Below are positions 49,479 through 61,047 of a stretch of DNA of 64,000 bases, piece after piece; the stretch's first letter is position 1, and every line of letters begins with the position of its first letter. A program made the position numbers and the translations under genes. A model generated the notes under the pieces. The model made no database searches. It was given only the letters and a program-made list of their open reading frames with translations, and had not been told where the DNA came from. The stretch is from Daphnia pulex (Eukaryota; Arthropoda; Branchiopoda; Diplostraca; Daphniidae): the NCBI RefSeq assembly GCF_021134715.1, contig NC_060027.1:930001-994000 (forward strand). Direction: 5' to 3'.

Positions 49479-52400
49479 ATGATAACTACGGTTAGACGTG
49501 AGCTGTGTAGCCTAAACCGTATGGAATATACCCCTTTTGGAAACACACGAGCTCGAAACGTTTTTAAGGATTTCTGGTTTGGAGGGAATATAAATGACGC
49601 GAATGAAGTGACAAAGGTATTTGTTTTGTCACTAATAACTATTGCTCCATTTCTTAAATATGTAAAGACTACACAGTTTGTACTGACTAACACCAATTTA
49701 TTCTTGATATTTTTCATTTAGGTTCTCTTTTTGGGTTGTGGTGATCTAAGAAATACCTTTCAAGCCATAGCTTCCAAGCCTCCTAAAAATTTAGAGATAC
49801 ATCTGAATGATTTGAATCCTTCTATTTTGGCTCGAAATATCATAATCTTAAAAATCATTTCAGCACATGATTTCAATCCTGATAATGTTGCAGATTTTGG
49901 TTTTCTGTGGGATGTGTGGTACAATATGGATTGGCCTGAAGAAACCAGGAAGAGGTTTCTTTCTGTTGTGAAGGAGTTGACGAATGAGAAATTACCAGAA
50001 AATGTCTCAATTCCAAACAGTTGTCACTTTGAGCAGTTAAAGAATTTGTGGAGTAATTGGAATTCTGTTTCTTCTCAAAATAAAAGCGATTCTGAATCAC
50101 TCCTGCAAAAAAGCTGGGGACAAAGGTAACTTCTAACCAAAGTACTTAATTAGGTTTATTTAGACATTCTTTTAATTTATTTATCAGGAATCAGTGCTGC
50201 ATAGATTACTGGGAATTCTTGTATCAAGGATATTTACCAGAGAAAGCACAACTGGAAAATTCTGACCTTTTCACTTGTTTTGTAGATGAACATGCTTTGC
50301 AGTTTAAAGATCGTGAATGTTTTATAGGATTGCCTCCTTGTGTTCGAGAAAAAATTTATGATGAAGTGCTTAATAACTACAGAAACGGCAGCAGCCGCCT
50401 TCAAAATAACGACCAACCAGTGTGCGTTAACCCAACTATGCTGAACCCCGAGACCCATGATTGGAATCTCTTCTGCTTAACTCCGTTTGAAGGTTATCTG
50501 CCAATGGAGAAAGGAGAGCTGATTACTTCAGTTGAACAAATCATGACCCACTCCTGCTCCGAAGTACTTAAGAGATTGGTGTCTTCCTATCGCAGCCGAA
50601 TTTCAACAGTCGAAATCGTTTTCCACTTAGGGGAAGCCATAGAACAAAGCTATTCAGACGCAAACAAGTTTGACGTCATCGACTGCTCTAATTTCGTGGA
50701 TCATGTTGGGTTAGCCAATTTAGTTGTTGCATGCAGCCAAAAGTTGTCGGATAACCCAAATGCAGTTTTTTATACCGAAGTAGTAACTGACCGTCATCAT
50801 TCGGCCAACACAATCGTTGAGACATCCCTTTGTGTTCCATTGAGTTTGATTCCCACTATTTACGGGTTAAGATTGGCTGACCATGTTGAATTAAGGGATT
50901 CTGCCGTAGATTACTTGCGTTGCAATACCCCTCTAAGAGGACGTTCAGTGAACCTCTGCTGGCAGAAAGTACCACCCTTTCAGAACCTAAAATTGGTCCC
51001 TTCTCCTGATATAAATCGATGTCTAACAAAACTAGCCAAACTCTGCCATCTAACAACATTTCCTAAACATGCCTTTTCAACAAGCAGTACTGGAAGTGAA
51101 ATCTACTACACTCCCTTAACATTCAACTATATTTTAGATTCAATGATTAAGCGACTGGGACATGATTATTGGTTACCTCAGCTTGAAATCACTCCCCAAT
51201 TCAGTCTGTCAAGAAGAATTCTGGAGGATTGGAAGAACGGGAAGAAAATGAAGAAATTTTCTGCTTTTGTTCAGCACATACATATGTCTGCTGTCAGCAA
51301 AGATACTACCCCTCTACTTCGGCTAGTTATTGTCCTTTGGGCTTCTTATATGCTTAATCCCGTCTTATCCGGACCTGATGTTCACTTTATCGACAATTTT
51401 GAACTTGGATTGAAACATTCTTCAAAAGGAACAGCAGTGGAGACGGTGTCGTTTTTACTCGCTCACGATCATGGTTTTGATGAAACGTACGCTGCGATTG
51501 TATTCAATGCTTTGACTGGATTGCCATTCCTATTCTTAGAGTCTTTTGAATCAATGCGGGTAGAGGAATATAGTGTACCGTACCCGATTGATCAAAGCAA
51601 ATCTCAACTTCCACTGGATCCTAATGAAAAAATGTACATGAAGGTTGAAAGTTGTATCGAGTCAGAAGAACAGTACACCCTTAGGATTGCCATTGAATGT
51701 GATGGAAATGTTTCAGGTGAGTAACGTTACATTTAAATTGGTATACAACTACGTTGCTAGTACCCATTTGTAATCTTTTGTTTTTTTTTACAGGATTGAA
51801 GATATCCACTAACGAGCAGGCCCCCTGCGAATCCTGCCATGACGTCACAGTTTCATTGACTCTACCCAGCAAAATCAAACCATTGTCATTAACATTTCCA
51901 TTTCCGATCCTTACGAAAAATGTTCAAGCGACACTCCATCGAAAAAGTCGACATGTCGATTTGTTGTTGAAGAAATCCCTGATGGAACCTTGGCCATGCG
52001 AGTTTCACACTAAAAAGTCAAAATGGATAGTAGACGATTTAGTTCCCTGGAAAAACGAGGGACTCACCTCTGAAGATGGATTCAAAAATGTGGAACAACA
52101 TGTGGCCAGTCAGTTTTTATCTAAGGATATCAATTTAAGCCATTTTCTTGATCCAAATAATTCTGCATTGGATAACTTGCGCCTCAAGCTTATAACATTG
52201 ATGTCCGGTGTTGCTGAGTTCGTCAGTTACGGTCGAAATGACGATTGGTACCTACTGAAACTCCATCGGCCCCTTCTTACTTCCCCGATGGGTAGCCCAA
52301 TTGTGTTGATTACGGCTCTCGATGACAACCACACGCTAAAATTTGGACAGAAATATTTTACGAACAACCCAAATGTGCCTAAAGAAGTAATGGATCAATG

Positions 52401-52854
52401 TAAGATTTTCGCGAAAGTTTTTCCACTTGACGCACTTCAGGACAAATTGGTATTGTACGCCGAGACCGAAGAAGAGTTTCAATTGATTCGTTTTCTCCTG
52501 CGTTTGAACTCTACTAGGTAATTGACTTACTTGCTTACTTAAACTTTGTTTCTACATAACTGATTTTCTGTTTACACACAATTCAGAATCGAGCCCAGCA
52601 AATGGCAGAAGGAGAATATTCCTCTAGGAGGTAGCAGTCCTTGGCTTGCTACTTTCCTTTCGCCTCTCTACCAGGATTCTGTATCGACGGAAAGCATCAA
52701 GGATGAACCAGCTGACGAGAAATGCTGTGCCGTTTGTAAGAAAATCCCTGACAAGTTGAAGCGTTGCAGTCGTTGCCGTTCCACTTTTTACTGCAGTGTC
52801 GAGTGTCAACATTCTCATTGGCCAATGCACAAACCCATTTGCAAGAAATTGTAA
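49479..52854 (+). CDS. MYND zinc-finger protein with N-terminal DUF4470-like domain, gene 1
   Basis: Exons 49479-49616, 49722-50125, 50188-51716, 51794-52517 and 52587-52854 give 1020 residues. The start is the ATG at 49479. The first 180 residues (PFGNTRARNVFKDF, LFLGCGDLRNTFQAIASKPP, PSILARNIIILKI, FLWDVWYNMDWPEETRKRF) look like the DUF4470 domain found at the front of some MYND proteins. The long middle has no domain I recognise. The last 40 residues are a MYND finger with Cys pairs CCAVC, CSRC, YCSVEC and the final HKPIC. MYND fingers are protein-interaction modules; the function here is unknown. Its tandem neighbour downstream has the same exon plan. AATAAA lies at 53045-53050. Confidence 0.88.
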
Positions 52855-53370
52855 TTTGGCCAAAAGTTCATCCAACAGCTTAATCCGTGAGTTTATTCTG
52901 AGTTATTGAACTGGTCAGTTAATTGATTGACCTGTTAAACTTAAAAATACAGATATTGTTGTAATCAAGTGCGTCGCTGCATATTGCTGTGTGGAGTTTT
53001 TATGTGTCATCTAAACTTTTTTGTATTGAAAACCAAGAAATTTTAATAAAATCAACTTTTAAAAAAATAAGATCGAGTTGTAAAAACTGCAGAAAGTGCA
53101 AAATTTAACCGAGTTACCAACATTCATCCTTTGCCGTCTGGAGCGCTGTTACATCACAACAAATAGCGTTTGCGTTTTCCAGTATTTGCTCTGCTTTTGA
53201 AACGATCAAACGATAGAAAACGTTTTGGAATTTTGTTACAACAGACGCAATACCTCTGTGGCAGTACTGTAGAAGAAAGCTTCTTTGGTCGTGTTTGATA
53301 ATAGTTATTCGAATCCAAGTTTTTTAAAAGAAGTTACTTAACCTTAGACTAAATCAAAAAGTGAAAGGAA
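52855..53370. other. Spacer between the two MYND genes
   Basis: About 515 bp, containing the poly(A) signal of MYND gene 1 at 53045-53050 and presumably the promoter of MYND gene 2. No further gene seen. Confidence 0.45.
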
Positions 53371-56300
53371 ATGATTGCTCCTACACGATGTCTTTTTCTG
53401 GAAAATTGTCATCTATATTACCCATTTGGAAACACTCGAGTTCGAAACGTTCTGAAAGATTTCAATAACAAAAGCTTTGGTAAGAAGACTGGCAGGGTAG
53501 AATCTATTGCAACGAAATCTTTCGTTGCACTAACTAGCCATTTTGGCTATTGCAACGAAATCTTTCGTTGCACTAACTAGCCATTTTAGCTATTGCAACG
53601 AAAGATTTTGTTTTTTAAATAGAAGAAGGAAATAACCATCATATTAAATCGAAAAACAATTTTTTTTTTTACGAAATTTGACTTCTGTCATGCTGTGCCA
53701 CTTCGACCCATTCCTCCTTCATGCTTCGACTGTGGCGCTGATTGATTTTTTAAAATATTTTTTTTACATATTTTATTTTTTTCATATTATGCTTCAATTT
53801 TTTATGCTGTGATAGATTTATCGAGTAACCATCAAGTAACCTTCATTTCTAACAACTTGTACTCTTAAAGGGTTACCATCCAATTTTAATTTTTAACTTT
53901 CGACATTCTATGTTTTTCAATTACTAGGCAGACTGTTAAGACACAAATTATCAGAGAAGAGTTTTGTCAGTTTGAATACTCGCGTAGAGTGTATATTTAG
54001 ACTCCTGATTAGCATAGGAGATAAGTTGTATATCAGTCTTACCAAATACATCAATTCAATTCACACAGTACTTCAACACACTTGTTCTTTGTCACACGAT
54101 CCACACAGAAAGAGAAGGAAGTATCTTTTAACTTCTCTGAATCAACGTCGAGAGCCACAGCGTCATTCCACCGACGTTGTCTTCAATGTTTTCTCAGTAA
54201 AACACAAACACTGCCATCTAGTGCTGAATGAGTTCAACACAAACCTCAACACTCTCTCTCATTCAGAACTCAGATAAAGTCACCATCAATATAAACACAT
54301 AAAAATGATTGAAGATTAATTTTGACATAAACGATAAATCCAAGTGTTTCATATCTCAAACAAGAACAGAAACTTTGATTTGAAAAATTGAATTCAGTTT
54401 ACACAAAATTCTCAATCGGCACAGGATTCAACAGCTTAATTTAACGTATCTCCCCATCGAAGTTTAATCCCCACGTACACCAATTTTCTTGAGCAATCAC
54501 TAGCAGCAAAATATTCCGATTACATGGTAGATGTGGCGACAACGGGTTGACGTTGAGAACACCAGCTGATTGCCCTTCCGTTAAGAGCGAGAATGTATCC
54601 AGTGGTGGTCCGTTTTGAATCCGCATCCCCAGCGTGGTCTACGTCCGAAAATGCAACAACGGTGGTGTTGTCATGGCCCTTACTGCCGAACTCGAGACCA
54701 TGGTAGCGTGTTGTGCCGAGGTATTGAAGAATACGTTTAGCAGCTTTCCAGTGGATTATGGTAGGATTATGAAGGTGCTGAGCAAGTTGACTTGCCATGA
54801 AGATGACGTCTGGTCGAATTTCGAGTCGAACTTTGAGAGCCGCGTACATGTTACTCCCCACGAGTTGGCAGTAAGGAATGTGGTGCATAGTAGCGACGGT
54901 AGCAGGAGATGCTGCAAGGCGGACGTCAGTGAGAGGAGCAAGAGTAGCTTCAGCACGATATAGAGTCTCCCCAAACCGGGATGCTGTTAGAATGGTCGTC
55001 TTGTTTCGTTTGATGATAGCTTGTAGGCCAGAGAAAGAAACTGTAAATCCACTCTTGGTTAAGCAACCAATAGAGATGAGATTCACGCCCAGTCCAGGAA
55101 CAAACAGAACTTCTTTAACTTCACGAAATGTAGACGAATCATCAACGTGTCGGACAAGTCGCATAGTCCCAATTCCACGGGCATAAAGGACAGTACCACC
55201 AATTCCATTCACAGGCCAGCTATTGTCAGCGATAATGCGTAGATCAGTTAACATGGATTCATCACCACTCATGTGCCTAGTTGCACCAGAATCAAGATAA
55301 ATGTCCTTCGAATTCTTAGCTGTCAAGCAACATGAAGAGATGAGGGAAAAATCGACTTTCTTCCCGGATGAATTAGTTGTGTCCCGATCATCTTTGGGCC
55401 GTTTGTAGTGAAAGGAGCTGGACTTGGTTTTCTCGTTTTCATTGGAAATACGAGTTCGACATTCGAATTCAAGATGGCGGTCTTTCCCGCAGTATGAGCA
55501 AGAGACAAGATCCCGATTGATTTCGCTACTCATGTGCCCTCTTGACTGGCCTCTTCCACCACGAAAGTGTCCTCTTCCACGTGAATCGTTGCCAAACAGA
55601 GCAGAACTCTCAATGGAATTGTCAGGGGGTCCTGTGTCTGAATTCAAAATCAATGATCGAGCATTTGATTGTCCTTGACTGTTGTTGAATCTTCTTTCTT
55701 CCCCAACAATGCGAGCACGCAGTGCTACCATTGTTCTATCAGCGTCAGGGAGATTGTCCCAAATGGACGTCAGATTGGCAAATCGTTCAGGAAGGCTACA
55801 CAAAATGGTAGTGATGAGGTGGTGTTCTGACACCTAGATTAACCAGAAATGGAGATCAACAAAGACTGCATAAGACACAACTCAGAAAACAAAGTGATAA
55901 AGATATGTATCAGTTACCATCACTCCAAGATCATTGAGTTCAGCGGCTTTGGATTCTAATTCAGTGATGTGAATCATGATATCTTGGTTGTCGACTGGTC
56001 TCAGATTCATGAAGTCTCTGTGTAAGAGATGTTTGTTGTCTGCAGCCCGTTGAAGATATTGGGTTTCCAACCGAGTCCACATGTCGTAGCTAGTTCTACA
56101 GTTGAGAAGTGCCAACTTTCTAGTCTCATCACAGCAATTGAATATGAGAAATCTGCCGTAGCAATCAGTTGTCTTCCATTGATTGATCAATTCCTGGTTG
56201 GTGACTACACGAAGATCTCCTTCACCAGCAAAGATTTCTTGAGGTTCGTTGTCTTCTCCTTGAATGAATTGTCTCAGTTGTTTGAGAGTAAACAACATTT

Positions 56301-59300
56301 CCATGTTGTGTTTCCACGTAGTGAATTGAGTTCCATCAAACTTTCTTAAATGCTTTATAGCATCCAAAGAGTAGTTTTGAGCCATTCTGATAAGTTCGTT
56401 AACGGTATGGCGAAATCTGGGCCCATAACCTGTTAAGACACAAATTATCAGAGAAGAGTTTTGTCAGTTTGAATACTCGCGTAGAGTGTATATTTAGACT
56501 CCTGATTAGCATAGGAGATAAGTTGTATATCAGTCTTACCAAATACATCAATTCAATTCACACAGTACTTCAACACACTTGTTCTTTGTCACACGATCCA
56601 CACAGAAAGAGAAGGAAGTATCTTTTAACTTCTCTGAATCAACGTCGAGAGCCACAGCGTCATTCCACCGACGTTGTCTTCAATGTTTTCTCAGTAAAAC
56701 ACAAACACTGCCATCTAGTGCTGAATGAGTTCAACACAAACCTCAACACAGACTTATGCAGATTTGGAAGACACTCAACAGTGTACCACTATTAGCCTAC
56801 TCCTGTACATAAATTCATTATACTTTCATCATTAAATAAGGCAGAGTAACTTAGAACTGGGGAAGCGTTGTTGGTTCCATCTTTCCCTTGATTCTTTACA
56901 GCTGGATTTCCCCCCTCCCCTGCTAACCTGGAAGTTTTTAAGGTCGTCGTGAATTTAAGCCGGCAAACGAACTTTGGCAAGCACTGGGAAGCAGGAGGGA
57001 AAAAGCTAGCTCTTGTCGATTTGTCGGTCGGCTCAAAGATTCAACACTTCCCCATTCTACATTTCCCTGTCATGATGAAAGTAAACTTCATTTAGTATCT
57101 GGTGATGGTAGTCCACTGAGGTCAGACTGTGATAACATCTTCCCAATGTGCATGTAATGTACAAGAAAAAAGTTGAGTAATCGAACCGAGGTTGTACCTG
57201 CCGGGAATGGCCAAATCATAGAAGAGAGTCCCATTGCAAAGAATTTTGAAAATAGAAAACGTCAAATGTTATTTAATTATTTTAGATTAAAATTTGATGG
57301 TAACCTAAAGGGTACAACTTTTTAGCACCATCAGAAATATAAATTATAGCCTACACACTGAGACAATGTCGAAAAGAAGGTTACTTCATGGTTACTTGAT
57401 AAACCTATCACAACATAAAATTGACACATATTACAAAAAAATATGTAAAAAAAATTTTCAAATCAGCGCCATAGTCGAAGTCAAACAATTTCACAGAATG
57501 ACAGTTTAAGTCGAATTTCGTAAAAAAAAAAGAAATTTTTTTTTATTTAATATAATGGTTTCCTTCTTCTTCTTATTATGTTTAAAAAATAAATCTTTCG
57601 TTGCAATAGTCAATATCTGTAGTTAGTGCAACGAAAGATTTCGTTGCAATAGCTAAAATGGCTAGTAAGTGCAACGAAAGATTTCGTTGCAATAGCCAAA
57701 ATGGCTAGTTAGTGCAACGAAAGATTTCGTTGCAATAGATTCTACCGACTGGCAGTACACCTACTCAGGTATTTGTTTAACATGCTTTAGTGTCTTACTC
57801 TTTGCTTGTTGACCGTATATTCCTTATTAATTATTCAATTAGGTTCTATTTCTTGGATCTGGGGACATGAGAAACACACTTCAGGCAACAACAACTGAGC
57901 ATGTCAATAGTTTTCACTTCCATCTCAACGATAATTGTCCATCAATTCTGGCTCGCAACATCATGATGTTGAAAATTTTATCAGCTCAAGATTTCGATCC
58001 CAATAAGGAACAAGATTTCAGCTTTCTGTGGGATGTTTGGTATAATACTGAATGGCCAGAGGTCACTAGAAAAAGATTTCTCATTGCTTTAAATGAGCTG
58101 TTGGATGACAAGTTACCAGAAAATGTTATTGTTCCTGATCCGATGCATTACAAAAGTCTGAAGAAAATCTGGAAAGTTTGGTACACTATTTCTTCAAGAA
58201 ACCAATCAGAATCTGAAATGCTATTGTGTAAAACCAAGAAAAAGAGGTAATTCAATTTCAATTCAATTTTTTAACTTCTATCTAAATTTGAAACATTCAC
58301 ACTCTAGGTCTGAAGTTATTGTGACATCGCATGAATTGGTCATGTCCCCCCCTCACAATTCAGATGAAAAAATAACCAACACCGCAGCTTTTTCTAGAGC
58401 AGTAAACGAGATTACCCAGAATTTAATGAAGAGATATATGATAGAAGAAATGGATGACTCCGTGGGGCGGATAATTGAGCAGGAATTTCAAGCGTTTTAC
58501 GAAAGAGGCAGCTGCCGACTCCAAAATGAATTGAAAACGGTGTGTATTAATCCGACGTTTCTAAATCCAGACACCGAGCAATGGCAAGTCTTCCACTCAT
58601 TGTGCCCTTTCCGTGGGTATCTTCCATTATCGCAAGAAGAAATGATAACGTCAGTTAAAGACAAAATTCTTCTACCAACGTGCCAAAAAATCCTTAAAAA
58701 CCTTGTGGCATCCTACCGCAGTCGTATTGCAAACATCAAAGTATTTTTCTACTTGGAAGATGCCCTGGAATTTTGTTTCACGAACGCAAACAAGTTTGAC
58801 GTCATCGACTGTTCTAACCTCGCAGATCATATTGGACTTGCTAATCTACTCAACGCTGCAAGTGGAAGATTGTCGAATAATCCGGGAGCCGTTTTGTTTA
58901 CTGAAAGTATGGATTGGGGCGAATTCGCTCCTTCTGTGGAGATGTACGTCGAACATGTTCTTTGCTGCCCTTTGAGCATGATCCCCACAATTTATGGATT
59001 GAAACTGAATGAGCACGTGGAACTTGGATCTCTGTGTCTACCTAGTTGGTATTTCGCCGCCCCGCCCAACCTTTCCTGGCAGAAAGCAATTCCTTTTCAG
59101 AATATTGTTATGTCTCCTTCCTCCACTCTTACGGATTTTTTAAACCAGCTGGCCCAGAAATGTTTCGTTAGCGAGCGCCTTCCAGACAGCAGTCGGGTTT
59201 TGAGTCATCGAATGGCAGCGTTAGAGAGGCATTTCTCTCCGTTAACATTTCACTACATCGTCAGTTCCATGACACAACGCCTTGGAGGAGATCACTGGTT

Positions 59301-61047
59301 CAAAGATGCTCACCTATTGGAAATTCCTGCCGTTTTCAACATCACAAGACGTACAATGGAGGCATGGGAAAAAGGCCAGGAAATTTTGAAGATGACAGCA
59401 GAAATCCCAATCAACTCTATTAACGGAGATGCCTTAAAGATATTAATTCCGCAGTTGGGTGCACCTACTTTTCGATTGGTTCTCGTGCCTTGTAGTGTGA
59501 CGTTTGACAACCATTTCATTCACGGAATCATTCGCAAGTATTCCAATACCACCTTTTCCAGTTTGAATGAAGCTCACTTCATCGACAATTTCTCACTACA
59601 AATGAAAGAAAAAAGCGAGAAAATTGTCGCTACCTTTTTAATGGCGTCTGATCACAACCTTCCTGAAGTGTACTGTGTATATGTGATTGAAAGTGTGAAT
59701 CATTGTCCTGTGCTCAGTTTCGGTTCTCTGAAATCCATGCACACTGAAATGTTTCATCTTCCTTACACGTTTCCTCATCAAACATCTTCCCCTGTTGTTG
59801 TTCCTCGTCCTGGAGCATCGTTGATGAAAGTCGCCAGCTGTATCGAGTCCGAGGATCAATTCAAACTTAAGATAATCATCGACTGTAACCAGAATGTTTC
59901 AGGTAAACTTTTCTGCGTTTTCGCCAAGCCAGTAGTTTAAATTCTTTTTCATTTGATTTCAGGACTAACAGTTTCCACAGACCAATCGGAACCTTGCCAG
60001 TCTGCCCATCAAGTTACTCTATCTCTAAAGCAGCCTTCCAAAAGAAATTCTTTGACTTTGTCATTTCCTTTTCCTATTCTTGTCAACGAAATCAGCGCTA
60101 CTCTTCATCGTACCGACCGTTCTATTGATCTGGTATTAAAGAAAGGATTGTTGGAGCCGTGGCCGATTGAGTTTCAGTCAACCGATGAATGGAAATGGAA
60201 GGTTGATTCTTTGAAACATTGGAAAAATAATGCGAGCCGTTACATTTCGGAATTTGTAAGCTCCACCTCGTTGGAATTCCATCTCAAATCGCAATTCAAC
60301 TGGGATTTAAAATTGGACGATCCAGGAGATGTATCTCCATCAGTCATAGAACCTTCCCAGTGGAACTTGAGGGCTGAGCAATTGAACAAAAAAGAAGCTT
60401 TGCAAACTTTCCGGAATAGGTTCCAGTCGCTTCTTGTTGACCCAACTACAAAGGATCTCGAATATTTTGGTATTCAACCAACTGGATCGTCAACTACGGA
60501 TTGGTGCATCATGGTTTTAATCCACAAGCCCCTTCTCACATCTCCTCTGGGCAGTCCGATTCTATTGTTGACTGTGATTGACAAACTGATGGCCAATATC
60601 CTTAAGAAACAAGGGAAGTTGAACGAGAAGACATATACGAAGGAATACAGCAAAACTGTCAAAAGTATTACAGGAAAAATGGGTAGAGTAATATCTGTTG
60701 AACCCTACGAATTGCTGCTATGGAACTTCATCTTGAGACTCAACTCGACTAAAATCGTGCCTGGTTCAGAGCAAACAAGACACCTTCCTTCGGGAATGAA
60801 CAGCTCTTGGTTGTTTGCTACCTTCATGTCTCCGCTTTATGCCGATGCTCCTGCTAATCCAAAAGGCTGCACCAGTGCGATGTACTCTACACATCCGAAA
60901 ATTGCCGACGAAAATTGTTGTGGAGCATGCAAGAAAGTCCCCCAAATTCCGAAGCGTTGCAGTCGCTGCCGTTCCATCGTTTACTGCAGTGTCGAATGTC
61001 AGCGCAGTAATTGGCCGCAACACAAAGTGCTGTGTAATCGCAAGTAG
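53371..61047 (+). CDS. MYND zinc-finger protein with DUF4470-like domain, gene 2; coding exon 1 split by a transposon
   Basis: Coding parts are 53371-53495 plus 57756-57768 (one exon, split), then 57843-58246, 58308-59902 and 59963-61047. Without the 4.25-kb insertion and one copy of its 9-bp target duplication, exon 1 is 138 nt and exon 2 is 404 nt, the same as in gene 1, and the total codes for 1073 residues. As it stands, translation from 53371 runs into the element and stops at 53580 after 69 codons. The N-part (YYPFGNTRVRNVLKDF, LFLGSGDMRNTLQ) is DUF4470-like. The end is a MYND finger (CCGACKK, CSRCRSIVYCSVECQ, HKVLC). The intron that gene 1 has after LNST is absent here. All other exons are open, so disruption is recent or allele-specific. 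AATAAA near 61219-61224. Confidence 0.85.
53496..53928 (+). repeat. Left inverted repeat of the foldback-like element
   Basis: Outer part with two full ~41-bp units and a partial third one, then an AT-rich inner arm ending where the copia element entered. It pairs with about 57250-57746 in reverse complement; best-kept inner matches are tgtggcgctgatt-like and ggttaccatc-like strings. Confidence 0.88.
53934..54251 (-). repeat. Copia LTR (3' LTR relative to element)
   Basis: 318 bp, from TGTTAAGACAC to CCTCAACA on the plus strand; no difference from the other LTR was found by eye. A 101-codon open frame over it is just LTR sequence. Confidence 0.92.
54520..56385 (-). CDS. Copia gag with protease and RNase H remnants, intron-split and deleted
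   Basis: The start is at 56385 (MAQNYSLDAIKHLRKFDG). Part one (56385-55918) is copia-type gag. An 84-nt stretch (55917-55834) carries a stop but has a GTAACT donor and TCTAG acceptor, and splicing joins LGVM to VSEHHLITTI, the usual gag sequence. Part two (55833-54520) has the CCHC knuckle (CSYCGKDRHLEFEC) and the protease motif LDSGATRHMSGD. It then jumps to the end of pol: a YLGTTRYHGLEF and FSDVDHAGDADSKRTTTGY region of RNase H. Integrase and most reverse transcriptase are deleted, and the frame stops early after VATST. It cannot make a complete set of proteins. Confidence 0.85.
56417..56430 (-). promoter_or_regulatory. Retrotransposon primer-binding site (tRNA-iMet type)
   Basis: Minus-strand GGTTATGGGCCCAG lies directly inside the 5' LTR. 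The same internal tRNA-iMet fragment primes Drosophila copia; this also fixes the element's orientation. Confidence 0.8.
56431..56748 (-). repeat. Copia LTR (5' LTR relative to element)
   Basis: 318 bp, same ends as its partner. It should hold the element's promoter, transcribing leftward. Flanked on the right by CAGAC. Confidence 0.92.
57250..57746 (-). repeat. Right inverted repeat of the foldback-like element
   Basis: Reverse complement of the left arm, with more copies of the ~41-bp unit (about four, one diverged near 57605-57645). Difference in unit number between arms is typical of foldback ends. The inner boundary is approximate. Confidence 0.85.

Larger units (their letters stand above)
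53934..56748 (-). mobile_element. Copia-type LTR retrotransposon, internally deleted, nested in the foldback-like element
   Basis: Two 318-bp LTRs (53934-54251 and 56431-56748) appear identical by eye. They are bounded TG...CA and flanked by CAGAC on both sides (53929-53933, 56749-56753), the 5-bp duplication of LTR integration. On the minus strand the primer site next to the 5' LTR reads GGTTATGGGCCCAG (56430-56417), the internal tRNA-iMet match known from Drosophila copia. A polypurine tract (GAATGAGAGAGAG) adjoins the 3' LTR. The interior codes for gag, protease motif and part of RNase H, but integrase and reverse transcriptase are missing, so it is non-autonomous and young. Confidence 0.93.
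53496..57746. mobile_element. Foldback-like DNA transposon with long inverted repeats and 9-bp target duplication
   Basis: The ends are GGTAGAATCTATTGCAACG at 53496 and its exact reverse complement ending at 57746. Flanking both is GACTGGCAG (53487-53495 and 57747-57755), a 9-bp target duplication. Inverted arms extend about 430-500 bp on each side. Their outer parts are tandem units of about 41 bp (TTGCAACGAAATCTTTCGTT, then GCACTAACTAGCCATTTT), inner parts AT-rich. A 9-bp duplication and long repeat-rich inverted ends are known from foldback (FB-type) and Mutator-like elements. No transposase is seen; the unique centre (about 56754-57240) has no domain, so it is non-autonomous. Without the nested retrotransposon it measures about 1.43 kb. 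Confidence 0.9.

Noticed and set aside
53972-54277. Possible small gene of about 101 codons, repeated at 56469
   Set aside because: Both copies are the LTR of the copia element; the frame is incidental.
57600-57746. CRISPR-like repeat array
   Set aside because: Eukaryotic context; the repeats are the arm units of the foldback-like element and recur inverted at its other end.
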